Shown piece by piece: positions 1 through 8,943 of a stretch of DNA of 64,000 bases. A program made the translations under genes and the position numbers. The stretch's first letter is position 1; each line of letters starts with the position of its first letter. Source of the stretch: Elusimicrobiota bacterium (GTDB lineage: Bacteria; Elusimicrobiota; Elusimicrobia; UBA1565; UBA9628); NCBI GenBank assembly GCA_016218575.1, contig JACRDN010000017.1, positions 186,001-250,000 on the forward strand, read 5' to 3'. Below the pieces are notes generated by a model that ran no database searches, was not told the origin of the DNA, and saw only the letters and a list, made by a program, of their open reading frames with translations.

Positions 1-983
1 CGCTCCTGGGATTTACGGGCGCGATCCTTCACACGCTTAATCACGCTCTCTTTAAATCCCTGCTCTTTCTCGGCAGCGGGGCCTTCTATCAAGCTCTGGG
101 CACGCGGAACATCGAGGCCGGAGGCGGGCTGCTTAAGGCGATGCCATGGACCTCGACACTGTCCTTGGTCGCGGCGGCGGCGATCTCAGGCATACCGCCC
201 CTCAACGGTTTCATCAGCGAGTGGCTCGTTTACATGGCGGCGGCCTCGGCCCTGAACATCGGCGGGGCGGGGCTTGCCGCCGCCTCTATCGGGGGGCTGG
301 CCCTCATCGGCGGCTTGGCGCTGGCGTGCTTTACGAAAGCGTATGGGACCCTGTGTTTGGGAGCGCCCAGGACCGATGCCGCGCGAGCGGCGAAAGAGGC
401 CGCCCCGGCGATGATCCTTCCCATGGCGGCGCTTGCCGCGCTCTGCGTCTTCATCGGCCTTTATCCGGCTCCCGCTCTCCGGCTGGCCGCAAGGGCGTCC
501 GCCGTGGTCTGCGGCGTCTCCTTGGAATCGGCCCGCCTCGCGTTGAGCGGCTTTGCCGAAAACGTCCGGCTGATCGGCCTCGTCGGCGCGGGCGTCATCG
601 CCCTCGGCGCCGTCCTGGCGCTCTGGCGGCTTCTGCTCCTCGGAGACCGGGTGACTTCGGGGACGACGTGGGGCTGCGGCTTCACAGCACCCGCGCCGCG
701 CATGCAGTACACGGCCTCCTCTTTCGCCCAGCCGCTCACAAGCGCCTTCGCGCGCGTGCTCGGCGCCCACGCGCGCCACCAAGCCCCGGCGGGCTACTGG
801 CCCGAGCGAGCCGGGTTTTCGACGCACACGGAGGATCGGATTCTGGACGGGCTCTTGACGCCTCTGGGCTCCGCCGCGGTGAGCGCGCTCGCATGGGCCA
901 AGCGTCGTCAGCGCAGCCGCCTGCAATATTACATGCTGGCCGTGGCGCTGTTTCTGCTGGCGCTGCTGGCATGGAAGCTTTAG
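1..983 (+). CDS. NuoL/HyfB-like proton-pumping subunit, 5' end outside window
   Basis: Truncated by the window edge; the reading frame is open from base 3. It encodes the C-terminal half of an antiporter-like membrane subunit of the complex I / group 4 hydrogenase superfamily, thought to translocate ions across the cytoplasmic membrane. The visible start (LLGFTGAILHTLNHALFKSL) and the MPW...GIPPLNGFISEW segment are the conserved loop/helix motifs of NuoL/HyfB proteins, followed by several hydrophobic helices. It is closely similar along its whole visible length to the gene at 1644-3620, including the THTWGCGF-like region TTWGCGFTAPAPRMQYTASS, so the two are paralogues from a duplication. It ends 13 bp before the HTH-PTS regulator gene. 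First gene of the Ehr-type operon in view; true start unknown. Confidence 0.9.
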   Translation, partial: LLGFTGAILHTLNHALFKSLLFLGSGAFYQALGTRNIEAGGGLLKAMPWTSTLSLVAAAAISGIPPLNGFISEWLVYMAAASALNIGGAGLAAASIGGLALIGGLALACFTKAYGTLCLGAPRTDAARAAKEAAPAMILPMAALAALCVFIGLYPAPALRLAARASAVVCGVSLESARLALSGFAENVRLIGLVGAGVIALGAVLALWRLLLLGDRVTSGTTWGCGFTAPAPRMQYTASSFAQPLTSAFARVLGAHARHQAPAGYWPERAGFSTHTEDRILDGLLTPLGSAAVSALAWAKRRQRSRLQYYMLAVALFLLALLAWKL

Positions 984-996
984 CGAAGATAAACCC

Positions 997-1647
997 ATGG
1001 ACATAAGCCTGCGCGACGCCGCCAAGATGCTCAACGTCTCCGAGTCCACGCTTTCAAGATGGATCAACGAGGAATGCCTGCCGGCCTTCATGATCAACGG
1101 CCACTACCGGTTCAACCGCGTTGACCTGCTGGAGTGGGCGAATCATCGCAAGATCCCGGCGGCGGCGCTTTACCGCTTGTCCGAATCCGCGGACGCCCCC
1201 TGCCAACTCGCTTCGTTGCTGGAGGGAAACATCCACTACGACGTTCCAGGCGACGACAAGAAGGCCGTGATCGCGGCGGTGGCGGAGCGTCTGCCTCTGG
1301 CGAGTGTCGGCGACAAGGCCCTGGCGGCGCAGGCGCTTTGGGACCGGGAGGCCAAGGGAGCGACGATCATCGATGGCATCGCCATCCCGCATGCGCGCAG
1401 TCCCCTCGTCTTCCGCGTGGACCGGCCCGCCCTGTCTCTTTGTTTTCTAAAGAAGCCGGTGTCGTTCGAATCGCAGGGCGCCGCCCCGGTTCGGGTCGTC
1501 TGGACTCTGGTGAGCCCCACCGTTCGCGCTCATCTCGCCATCCTCGCCAAGGTCGCCTCCGCCCTGCATGACGCCGAATTTAGGCGCCTGCTCGACAAGC
1601 CCGCTCCCGAGACGGAGCTTCTTGCCTGCGCGAGGCGGATGCCATGA
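997..1647 (+). CDS. HTH (excisionase/MerR-like) protein fused to PTS EIIA domain
   Basis: 216 aa. Residues about 1-55 form a helix-turn-helix of the excisionase/MerR type (LRDAAKMLNVSESTLSRWINEE...RFNRVDLLEW). Residues about 65-210 match the fructose/mannitol PTS EIIA fold; the segment GIAIPHAR carries the histidine that is phosphorylated in EIIA proteins. Likely a DNA-binding regulator whose activity responds to phosphorylation. It lies between two NuoL/HyfB-like paralogues, 13 bp after the first and overlapping the second by 4 bp (ATGA), so it is co-transcribed with them. The position suggests control of the respiratory complex, but neither the DNA target nor the phosphodonor can be seen. 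No other PTS gene is in the window. Confidence 0.85.
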   Translation: MDISLRDAAKMLNVSESTLSRWINEECLPAFMINGHYRFNRVDLLEWANHRKIPAAALYRLSESADAPCQLASLLEGNIHYDVPGDDKKAVIAAVAERLPLASVGDKALAAQALWDREAKGATIIDGIAIPHARSPLVFRVDRPALSLCFLKKPVSFESQGAAPVRVVWTLVSPTVRAHLAILAKVASALHDAEFRRLLDKPAPETELLACARRMP

Positions 1648-3620
1648 CTTTCCTTTTGGCCGCCGTGCTCTCCGTGAGCCTCGCGGCGGTCCTTTCCGGC
1701 TTGTTTTCCCGCTCCGGTGCTTGGGCGCGAGCCATCGTCATCGCGGGCTTGGGGGCGGGGGGGGCCTTCGGCGGATCGCTTGCCTGGACGGTGCTCCATG
1801 GGCGCAAGGTGCCGGAGCTGGCCTGGGCTTGGCCTATTCCGGGAGCGGTGTTCCACCTCGGCGTCGATTCCCTCTCCGCCTGCTTTCTTTTGCTCGTGCT
1901 GATCGTAGGCTGCTGCGCCGGAATCTACGGCGAGGGCTACATCGCGGCCTCGCGCGGGCACGTCCCGGCGGTGCCCGCCCGCTTTTTCTTTCTCGTCCTG
2001 GTGGCCGCTATGGCGCTTTTGGTCGGCGCCCGCAACGCCCTCTTGTTCATGGTCGCCTGGGAGACGATGGCTCTCTCGGCCTTCGGCCTGGTTTCCTGCG
2101 AACACGGCAGACCGGAGGTCCGCAAGGCCGGGTTGCTGTATCTCCTGTGCGCGCACGTGGGCTCGCTTTGCCTGCTGGGCTTGTTCGCGCTCCTGGGACG
2201 CAACGCCGGCTCGCTCGAGTTCGCCGCCTTCGCCACCGCTCCGGCGCTGCCCGCCGCGGAGCGGGCGGCGGTTTTCCTGCTCGCCCTGATCGGCTTTGGC
2301 ATGAAGGCGGGCTTCATGCCGCTGCATGTCTGGCTTCAGGAAGCCCATCCCGCCGCCCCGAGCCACGCCTCCGCCGCCATGTCGGGCGTCATGATCGAGA
2401 TGGGCATCTACGGCCTCTTGCGCCTTCTCATGATCCTGGGGCCCGTTTCGAAGGCCGCTGCGCTCGCGCTCGTAGCGCTCGGATTGATTACGGCGGTGTT
2501 CGGCATCATGTTCGCGATGGCGCAACGCGACCTCAAGCGCCTCCTGGCCTACAGCAGCATCGAGAACATCGGGATCATCCTGGCGGGAGGGGGCCTAGGC
2601 TGCTACGGCTTGGCCGTCGGCAGCCCGGCGCTCGCCTTGCTCGGCTTTTCGGGAGCCATCCTCCACACGCTCAACCACGGGCTGTTCAAGTCGCTTTTAT
2701 TCCTCTCGGCGGGCGCTATCTACCAGGCGGTGGGCACTAGGGACATCGAGGCTTACGGAGGTCTTCAAAAGCGGATGCCCTGGACCTGCGTCCTGACGGC
2801 GATCGGAGCCGCTGCCATCTGCGGCCTGCCGCCGCTCAACGGGTTCATCGGGGAGTGGTTGATCTACAGCTGGCTGTTAAGACCCGATGCCGGGCACGGC
2901 ATGCTCTGGACATCCCTGGCCGCGGCCGCCCTCGCGGCGGTCGGGGCCTTCGCCGTCGTGGCGTTTACCAAGGGCTACGGCTTGACCTGCCTGGGCCAGC
3001 CCCGCTCCGAGGAGGCTCGCCGCGCCCGCGAACCCGCCTGGATCATGCTGGGCCCCATGGCGTTCTTGGCGGCGCTTTGCGTCGGGATCGGCGTATTTCC
3101 GGGCCCGGCGCTGGGAGTCGCGTTTGCGGCGGCCGGAGAGGTCGGTCGGATCGAGCCAGCGCTGCTCTGCGCGGGCCTGGACCAGTGGTCGCGCCTGCTC
3201 GGGGTGGTCGGGCTGATGGGCGCGGGCGTGTGCGCGCTCAGCGCGCTGTTCTGGCTGTTGCGGCGCTCGCTTTTGGCCCGACGCCGGGTCGCTTGCGGGC
3301 CGACGTGGGGCTGCGGCTTCACCGCCCCGACGCCGCGCATGCAATATACGGGTTCGTCCTATCCCGCGCCTCTGGCGAGGGTCTTGGCCGGGCTCCTGGG
3401 CACGCGCGAGGAGGTCCATCCGCCCCTCGGGTACTGGCCGGCCAAGGTTGCCTTCGAAAGCAGCACGCCTGACCCGGCGCTCGAGCGCTGGCTGCCGGTT
3501 TTGGCGGCGCGATTGGTGGACTGGCTGTCGGTGCCGAGGCGGCTTCAGCATGGGCGATTGCAGCTCTATCTCTTGTATGTCTCGGCCTTTCTCGTAGTCA
3601 TTCTCTTATGGAAACTCTAA
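1644..3620 (+). CDS. HyfB/NuoL-like antiporter subunit
   Basis: 658 aa polytopic membrane protein of the NuoL/HyfB/Mrp family. Recognisable motifs are GFGMKAGFMPLHVWLQEAHPAAPSHASA (written here only as the family landmark GMKAGxxPLHxWLxxAHPAAP), the lysine-containing RDLKRLLAYSSIENIG helix and HTLNHGLFKSLLF, all regions implicated in ion translocation in complex I homologues. The C-terminal third ends in a conserved WGCGFTAP...MQYTGSS segment seen also in its paralogue at the window start. Starts at an ATGA overlap with the HTH-PTS gene and overlaps the NuoH-like gene by 13 bp. Part of the Ehr-type complex. Confidence 0.92.
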   Translation: MTFLLAAVLSVSLAAVLSGLFSRSGAWARAIVIAGLGAGGAFGGSLAWTVLHGRKVPELAWAWPIPGAVFHLGVDSLSACFLLLVLIVGCCAGIYGEGYIAASRGHVPAVPARFFFLVLVAAMALLVGARNALLFMVAWETMALSAFGLVSCEHGRPEVRKAGLLYLLCAHVGSLCLLGLFALLGRNAGSLEFAAFATAPALPAAERAAVFLLALIGFGMKAGFMPLHVWLQEAHPAAPSHASAAMSGVMIEMGIYGLLRLLMILGPVSKAAALALVALGLITAVFGIMFAMAQRDLKRLLAYSSIENIGIILAGGGLGCYGLAVGSPALALLGFSGAILHTLNHGLFKSLLFLSAGAIYQAVGTRDIEAYGGLQKRMPWTCVLTAIGAAAICGLPPLNGFIGEWLIYSWLLRPDAGHGMLWTSLAAAALAAVGAFAVVAFTKGYGLTCLGQPRSEEARRAREPAWIMLGPMAFLAALCVGIGVFPGPALGVAFAAAGEVGRIEPALLCAGLDQWSRLLGVVGLMGAGVCALSALFWLLRRSLLARRRVACGPTWGCGFTAPTPRMQYTGSSYPAPLARVLAGLLGTREEVHPPLGYWPAKVAFESSTPDPALERWLPVLAARLVDWLSVPRRLQHGRLQLYLLYVSAFLVVILLWKL

Positions 3621-4507
3621 AGCTCGTCGCGTCTTATCTCACGATCGTGCTGCTGGTGCCGCCAGTCATGCTCGGGATCATCAACAAGACGAAAGCCGCG
3701 GTCGCGGGGCGCAAGGGTCCGCCGGTCTTGCAGCCGCTCCATGACACGATCAAGCTCCTGGGCAAGGGGGCGGTTTATAGCGAAACGACGACCTGGGTGT
3801 TCCGCCTTGGCCCCGTCGTTTCGCTCTCCGCCGCCATCGCGGCGGCTTGTTTGGTTCCGCTGGCCGGCGCCCCGCTGGTCTCCTTCAATGGCGACGCGAT
3901 CCTCTTCGCCTATCTGTTCGCGCTGGGCCGTTTCGTCACGGTGGCTGCGGCCCTGGACACCGGATCGAGCTTCGAGGGCATGGGCGCAAGCCGCGAAGTG
4001 GCCTTCGCCAGCCTCGCCGAGCCGGCGCTGATCCTGGCCTTCGCCAGCCTCGCGTACCGCGCCGGAGAGCTCTCCCTGGCTCGCATGTTCGCGCCCCACG
4101 GCGGCCCCAGCGCCGCGGCGAGCACTCTCCTGGCCCTCGGCAGCCTATTCGTGGTGCTGCTGGCGGAGAACTCCAGAATTCCCATCGACGATCCGAACAC
4201 GCACCTCGAGTTGACGATGATCCACGAGGTCATGGTCTTGGATCACGGCGGGCCGGATTTGGCCTTCATCCTTCATGGCGCGGGGCTTAAGCTCGTGCTG
4301 ATGACGAGCCTGCTCGTGCGCCTGATCCTGCCGGAGATCCCGCTGTTGGGCGCTGCGGGCTCGCTCCTGATCGGTCTGGCCGCCGCGGCGGCGGCGATAG
4401 GCTTGGTGGAATCGAGCATGGCGCGGCTGCGGCTGGTCAGGGTGCCTCAGCTGTTGGTGGCCGCGATCTGCGCCGCGGCGTTCGGGCTCATCTTGACCTT
4501 GAGATAG
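3608..4507 (+). CDS. NuoH/HyfC/HycD-like membrane subunit
   Basis: 299 aa, about eight membrane helices. This is the membrane anchor that connects the hydrophilic arm to the pumping subunits in complex I and group 4 hydrogenases. Family landmarks are the early RKGPPVLQPLHDTIKLLGKG segment, which corresponds to the quinone-site loop of NuoH, the acidic loop GMGASREVAFASLAEPAL and the SRIPIDDPNTHLELTMIHE segment. Length is typical of HycD/HyfC. The start ATG lies within the end of the preceding gene (13 bp overlap) and the next gene begins 4 bp after its stop, so it is clearly operonic. Confidence 0.92.
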   Translation: METLKLVASYLTIVLLVPPVMLGIINKTKAAVAGRKGPPVLQPLHDTIKLLGKGAVYSETTTWVFRLGPVVSLSAAIAAACLVPLAGAPLVSFNGDAILFAYLFALGRFVTVAAALDTGSSFEGMGASREVAFASLAEPALILAFASLAYRAGELSLARMFAPHGGPSAAASTLLALGSLFVVLLAENSRIPIDDPNTHLELTMIHEVMVLDHGGPDLAFILHGAGLKLVLMTSLLVRLILPEIPLLGAAGSLLIGLAAAAAAIGLVESSMARLRLVRVPQLLVAAICAAAFGLILTLR

Positions 4508-4511
4508 CGGC

Positions 4512-5156
4512 ATGGAACAGCTCTCCCAACTCATCCTTGCCTTCATCGTCTTCCTGAGTCTGTACCTGCTGGGCTCCTCCTCTCTGACGGGCTGCATCAA
4601 GATCGTGGCGCTGCAAGGGATGTGCCTGGGGCTCTTGCCCTTGACCATCCACGCGGGAGGGTTCCATCCCCGGGCCCTCCTGCTTGCCTCTGGAATGTTC
4701 ATCCTGAAAGGCATGGTGATTCCGCGCATCTTGATGTACGCGATCCGCGAGGTCAAGATCCGGCGCGAGGTAGGGCCGATGGTGGGGTACACCCCGTCGC
4801 TGCTGCTCGGAGCGGCCCTCATCGGCGTGTCCTTCGTTCTCGCCGAGCGCCTTCCCGTGCCGCCCGGCCTTCGGACGAGCCTTCTGATCCCCGTTTCGCT
4901 CTCCACCGTCATGATGGGAATGTTGATGATGATCAGCCGGATCAAGGCGGTGACCCAGGTCATCGGCTACCTCGTCTTTGAGAACGGCATCTATCTTTTC
5001 GGCCTGGCGATCTCCTACGAGATTCCCTGGCTCATCGAGATGGGAGTCCTGCTCGATGTCTTCGTCGCCGTGTTCGTCATGGGAATCGTCATCAACCACA
5101 TCGCGAGGGCCTTCGATTCCATAAGCACCGAGAAACTGACGAGGCTGAGCGACTAG
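4512..5156 (+). CDS. HyfE-like membrane subunit
   Basis: 214 aa hydrophobic protein with about six predicted membrane segments. It matches HyfE of hydrogenase 4-type complexes in size, order and motifs; HyfE combines a NuoK-like region. The segments LQGMCLGLLPL, GMFILKGMVIPRIL and FENGIYLFGLAI are characteristic. Probably contributes to the membrane arm of the Ehr-type complex. It follows the NuoH-like gene by 4 bp. The 57-bp gap to the next gene holds a potential 18-codon reading frame (5157-5213) that directly abuts both neighbours; I see nothing to support it being a gene. Confidence 0.88.
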   Translation: MEQLSQLILAFIVFLSLYLLGSSSLTGCIKIVALQGMCLGLLPLTIHAGGFHPRALLLASGMFILKGMVIPRILMYAIREVKIRREVGPMVGYTPSLLLGAALIGVSFVLAERLPVPPGLRTSLLIPVSLSTVMMGMLMMISRIKAVTQVIGYLVFENGIYLFGLAISYEIPWLIEMGVLLDVFVAVFVMGIVINHIARAFDSISTEKLTRLSD

Positions 5157-5213
5157 ATGCTGCAGTCAATTCCATTGCCGCATCTGTGCCGAGCCCGGAG
5201 GGTCGAGGCCTAG

Positions 5214-6662
5214 ATGCCGATTTACTTACTCCTTGTAGGCATACCCGTCCTCATCGGTCTGGCGGCGCTTGCCATTAGCAGCGATGAGCGCCGGCCGTGG
5301 ATTCTTCCCTTCGGCTTTACCGTCCACGCCGCGGCCGTCTCCGCCTGCTGGAAGAGCCTTCCGCCGGCCGCCGCCTCCGGCTGGTTCTACATCGACCAGC
5401 TCGACTTGGTGGTCCTGAGCCTGTCGAGCGCGCTGTTCGTCATCTGCTCGATTTACTGCCTGGAGTATTTGCGCCTGCGCAAGGACAGGCATAACCGCCT
5501 CTTCACGGCGTGCCTCTCCTTCATCCTGGCCGCCGTAACGCTGGTGTGCGTGAGCCGCCACATGGGACTCCTCTGGGTGGGGATGGAAGCGGCGACGCTG
5601 GCCGCAGCACCGCTGGTTCATTTCAACCACAACGAGCGATCCCTGGAGGCGACCTGGAAGTACCTCATGATGGGCTCGCTCGGCATCGGACTGGCCCTCC
5701 TCGGGACCTTCTTCCTCGCTCTCTCGGCCCTGCCTTACCAGGGGCCCGGCGACCCGCTCGTCATCGACACGTTGCTCTCCAGGGCCGGGACGCTGTCGGT
5801 GCCGTGGCTTAAGGGGGCGTTTATTTTCCTGTTGGTGGGCTACGGAACGAAAATGGGCCTGGCACCTCTTCATTCTTGGAAGCCGGATACCTATGGCGAG
5901 GCGCCGGGCGTGGCGGGCGTTATACTGGCGGGGGTCGTCACCAGCACGGCGTTTCTCGGGATACTGAGGGCGTTCCAGGTCTGCGCCGCGGCCGGGCTGG
6001 CCGATTTCGCGCGAGATCTGCTCGTTTTGATGGGCCTGCTCTCCATCGCGACGGCGGCCGCGTTCATCATAGGCCAGCGCGATTTTAAGAGGATGCTGGC
6101 TTACTCCAGCGTGGAGCACATGGGCATACTGGCCCTCGGCGTGGGTCTGGGCCCGGCGGGGAGCTCGGCGGCGCTCCTCCACCTCATCAACAATGGCCTC
6201 ACCAAGGGCGTCCTGTTCCTCGCTGCCGGCAACATCCACCGCGCCTTCGGCGGAAAGACCATGGATCACGCGCGCGGCGCGCTGCGCCGCGCGCCGATCT
6301 CCGCGACGCTATTCCTTCTGGGCTTCGTGGCGATCACGGGATCCCCGCCCTTCGCCCCGTTTGTCAGCGAGTTTTCCATATTGCGCGCGGCCGTCAACGG
6401 CGGCCGTCTCGGCGTGGCCATCGGCTTTGTCGCTTTGCTCGCCGTCATCTTCATCGGCATGGCCACGACCGTCCTTTCGGTCGTCTACGGCGTGCCGCCG
6501 GACAAGGAGTCCAAGCAGGCCGCGCGGGGCGATTCCCCGCTGTTGGTGGCGGCCCCCATGGCCTTCATGGCTGGCGTCGTCTTTCTCGGCCTGTGGCTGC
6601 CGGGCTGGCTCACCTCGGTCCTCGGCGACGCCGCGCGGCTTCTCAACGGGAGCCAGCCATGA
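5214..6662 (+). CDS. HyfF/NuoN-like antiporter subunit
   Basis: 482 aa polytopic membrane protein of the NuoL/M/N superfamily, corresponding to HyfF. Conserved features include GYGTKMGLAPLHSWKPDTYGEAP (family landmark GTKMGLAPLHxWxPDxY) and RDFKRMLAYSSVEHMGI, both associated with the ion-translocation path. With the two HyfB-like proteins this gives the complex three antiporter-type subunits. The start ATG is preceded by GGAGGG at about 5198-5203. It overlaps the large-subunit gene by 4 bp (ATGA). Confidence 0.9.
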   Translation: MPIYLLLVGIPVLIGLAALAISSDERRPWILPFGFTVHAAAVSACWKSLPPAAASGWFYIDQLDLVVLSLSSALFVICSIYCLEYLRLRKDRHNRLFTACLSFILAAVTLVCVSRHMGLLWVGMEAATLAAAPLVHFNHNERSLEATWKYLMMGSLGIGLALLGTFFLALSALPYQGPGDPLVIDTLLSRAGTLSVPWLKGAFIFLLVGYGTKMGLAPLHSWKPDTYGEAPGVAGVILAGVVTSTAFLGILRAFQVCAAAGLADFARDLLVLMGLLSIATAAAFIIGQRDFKRMLAYSSVEHMGILALGVGLGPAGSSAALLHLINNGLTKGVLFLAAGNIHRAFGGKTMDHARGALRRAPISATLFLLGFVAITGSPPFAPFVSEFSILRAAVNGGRLGVAIGFVALLAVIFIGMATTVLSVVYGVPPDKESKQAARGDSPLLVAAPMAFMAGVVFLGLWLPGWLTSVLGDAARLLNGSQP

Positions 6663-8134
6663 GCCCGACATCTCGCTTCGCGTCGATCAGGAACGGCGAG
6701 TCGGTCGCCGTCTCGAAGGTTCCGGTCGTGCCCATCGAGGATTTCCGGTCCGGCATCCTCAAGATGGCCGCGGCCAAGCACCGCCTCTGCGCGCTATTTT
6801 GCCAGGCCAATGGCGGGCGCGCGCCCGCCGGCCTGTTCGCGGCGCTGGCCGACGACCTCGGCGGCAAATTGTATCTCGCGGCGTCTGAGCCGGCGGCGAG
6901 CTACCCCTCCCTGACGCCCGACCTGCCCCAGGCGCATCTTTTCGAGCGGGAGATCCACGAAAATTCCGGCGTGGTTCCGGAGGGCCATCCCTGGCTTAAG
7001 CCCGTGCGCCGCGCCTTGCCGGACAAGGTCCCGTTCTTCCAGGAACAGGGGGACGAGGTGCACGAGGTGGCCGTGGGCCCGATCCACGCCGGTATCATCG
7101 AGCCGGGGCATTTCCGGTTCCAGTGCCACGGAGAAACGGTGCACCATCTTGAGATACAGCTTGGCTATCAGCACCGCGGAGCGGAGCGCCTGCTGGGCGA
7201 GGGGCCGGACCGCCGTTCGCTTTCGGTCGCCGAGTCCATCTGCGGCGACACGGCCGTGGCCCACGCCTGGGCGCATTGCATGCTTTGCGAGGCGCTTGCC
7301 GGGACGTCGGTGAGCCTGCGGGCCGAGGCGCTGCGGGCCGTCGCCTTGGAGACAGAGCGGCTTTCCAACCACATCGGGGATCTCGGCGCGATCAGCAACG
7401 ACATCGGCTACCTGCCGGCCACGGCCTATTTCGGCCGCATGCGCGGCGAGTTCCTGAACATGCTGCTGCTGGTGTGCGGAAATCGCTACGGGAAAGGCAT
7501 GCTCAAGCCGGGCGGCGCGATTTTCGACATCCCGGACGGCATGCGGGTCAAGATGCTCGAGACGGTGAGGCGCTCCGTGGCGCAGGTCAAAGAGGTCGCG
7601 GACATGTTCTTCGGCGAGCCCTCCGTCATTTCCCGCCTCGAGGACACGGGAACGGTGTCCAGGAAGGTTTGCGAGGATCTGGGGCTCGTCGGCGTCTGCG
7701 CCCGCGCGGCCGGAGTGGATCGCGACGCGCGGCAGGACCACCCTTTCGGGTTTTTTCGCTTCAGGCACATCCCGGTCATCAAGCTCGACTCTGGCGACGT
7801 CTTTGCCCGAGCGATGGTGCGTTTCCTGGAGGCGCAGAGATCCCTTGAGTTTCTGGGCTCGCTCTTGCAGCATCTTCCGGAGGGAGGCGCTGTAAGTCCG
7901 TGCGGGGCCTTGGCGGGCGGGCGGGTGTCGGTTTCCCTGGTCGAAGGCTGGCGCGGCGAGGTCTGCCACGTGGCCAAGACCCGGGGAGACGGCCGATTCG
8001 AGTGGTACAAGGTCGTCGATCCATCCTTCCATAATTGGATGGGGTTGGCGATGGCCTTGCGCGGGGGGGAAATCTCCGATTTTCCTCTCTGCAACAAGAG
8101 CTTCAATCTCTCCTACGCGGGGCACGACTTGTAG
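6659..8134 (+). CDS. NuoC-NuoD/HycE-like large subunit without complete NiFe ligands (Ehr type)
   Basis: 491 aa. The first ~150 residues resemble the NuoC/30-kDa domain; the rest resembles NuoD or the hydrogenase large subunit. In a NiFe hydrogenase the N-terminal motif is CxxC and the C-terminal motif is DPCxxC. Here the first reads SICGDTA (Cys195 present, second Cys missing) and the C-terminal one reads DPSFHNW (no Cys). A NiFe centre therefore cannot be coordinated normally. This pattern defines energy-converting hydrogenase-related (Ehr) complexes, described first in Geobacter, whose electron donor and acceptor are unknown. Start chosen at the ATGA overlap with the HyfF-like gene. Confidence 0.88.
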   Translation: MSPTSRFASIRNGESVAVSKVPVVPIEDFRSGILKMAAAKHRLCALFCQANGGRAPAGLFAALADDLGGKLYLAASEPAASYPSLTPDLPQAHLFEREIHENSGVVPEGHPWLKPVRRALPDKVPFFQEQGDEVHEVAVGPIHAGIIEPGHFRFQCHGETVHHLEIQLGYQHRGAERLLGEGPDRRSLSVAESICGDTAVAHAWAHCMLCEALAGTSVSLRAEALRAVALETERLSNHIGDLGAISNDIGYLPATAYFGRMRGEFLNMLLLVCGNRYGKGMLKPGGAIFDIPDGMRVKMLETVRRSVAQVKEVADMFFGEPSVISRLEDTGTVSRKVCEDLGLVGVCARAAGVDRDARQDHPFGFFRFRHIPVIKLDSGDVFARAMVRFLEAQRSLEFLGSLLQHLPEGGAVSPCGALAGGRVSVSLVEGWRGEVCHVAKTRGDGRFEWYKVVDPSFHNWMGLAMALRGGEISDFPLCNKSFNLSYAGHDL

Positions 8135-8139
8135 AACCC

Positions 8140-8922
8140 ATGATCGATATCCTCAAGAACCGTCTTAAGCAAGGCTATCGGACGTCGGATTTCCCGGACG
8201 GGGACCCCGGCCTTCCGGAGCGCTTCCGGGGAAGGCCGCTGATCCGCCGGGAGCTCTGCGCCGCGGGTTGCGCGGCCTGCATAGACGCCTGCCCTACGTC
8301 GGCGCTTGAGACGCGCCAAGCCGACGCCAAGGAGGGCGGCCAGAGGGATTTCCTCGCCCTTGATCTGGGCCGCTGCCTTTTCTGCGCCGAGTGCACCGCG
8401 GCCTGCCCGGAGGGGGCCGTCGCTTTCACCAAGGACCATCGCCTGGCGGCCAGCCGCCGGGAGGACTTGCTCGTGACCGGTGACGAGGCGAAGCTGGCCG
8501 ATTCTTTGGGGGCGGAGATGCGGCGGCTCTTCGGGCGTTCGCTGAAGCTTCGGCAGGTCAGCGCCGGCGGCTGCAGCGCCTGCGAGGCGGAGCTGGCCGC
8601 GCTCGGCAACGTCGTCTTCGATCTCGGGCGCTTCGGTATACAGTTCGTGGCCTCGCCCCGCCACGCCGACGGCCTCGTCATCACCGGACCGGTGACCCGC
8701 AACATGAGCCAGGCCCTGCGCATCGCCTACGAGGCAGTTCCGCCTCCGCGCCTGGTGATCGCCGTCGGCGCCTGCGGCATCAGCGGCGGGCCTTTCGTCG
8801 GTTCAGAGGACCATCTCGGAGGGGCGGCCGCGGTGGTGCCGGTGGATCTCTTCATCCCGGGCTGTCCGCCGCATCCGGTGACCATCCTGGACGGGCTTCT
8901 TAGGCTGCTGGGGCGGCTGTGA
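8140..8922 (+). CDS. Ferredoxin domain fused to NuoB/HyfI-like small subunit
   Basis: 260 aa. An N-terminal two-cluster ferredoxin domain (residues about 35-115, CAAGCAACIDACP and CLFCAECTAACP) is fused to a NuoB/hydrogenase-small-subunit domain (about 125-260) that keeps the proximal-cluster cysteines GGCSACE, VGACGIS and PGCPPHP. In Hyf/Hyc systems these are two separate proteins (HyfH/HycF and HyfI/HycG), so this is a fused version. The first ferredoxin motif has three rather than two residues between its first two cysteines. Start ATG at 8140 lies 5 bp after the large-subunit stop. Electron entry subunit of the Ehr-type complex. Confidence 0.9.
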   Translation: MIDILKNRLKQGYRTSDFPDGDPGLPERFRGRPLIRRELCAAGCAACIDACPTSALETRQADAKEGGQRDFLALDLGRCLFCAECTAACPEGAVAFTKDHRLAASRREDLLVTGDEAKLADSLGAEMRRLFGRSLKLRQVSAGGCSACEAELAALGNVVFDLGRFGIQFVASPRHADGLVITGPVTRNMSQALRIAYEAVPPPRLVIAVGACGISGGPFVGSEDHLGGAAAVVPVDLFIPGCPPHPVTILDGLLRLLGRL

Positions 8923-8943
8923 AGGATGCTGGGAGATGCTTGC

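Noticed and set aside
1-8922. Functional group 4 NiFe hydrogenase or respiratory complex I
   Set aside because: Hydrogenase metal ligands are missing, and no NuoE/F/G or NADH-binding subunit is present.
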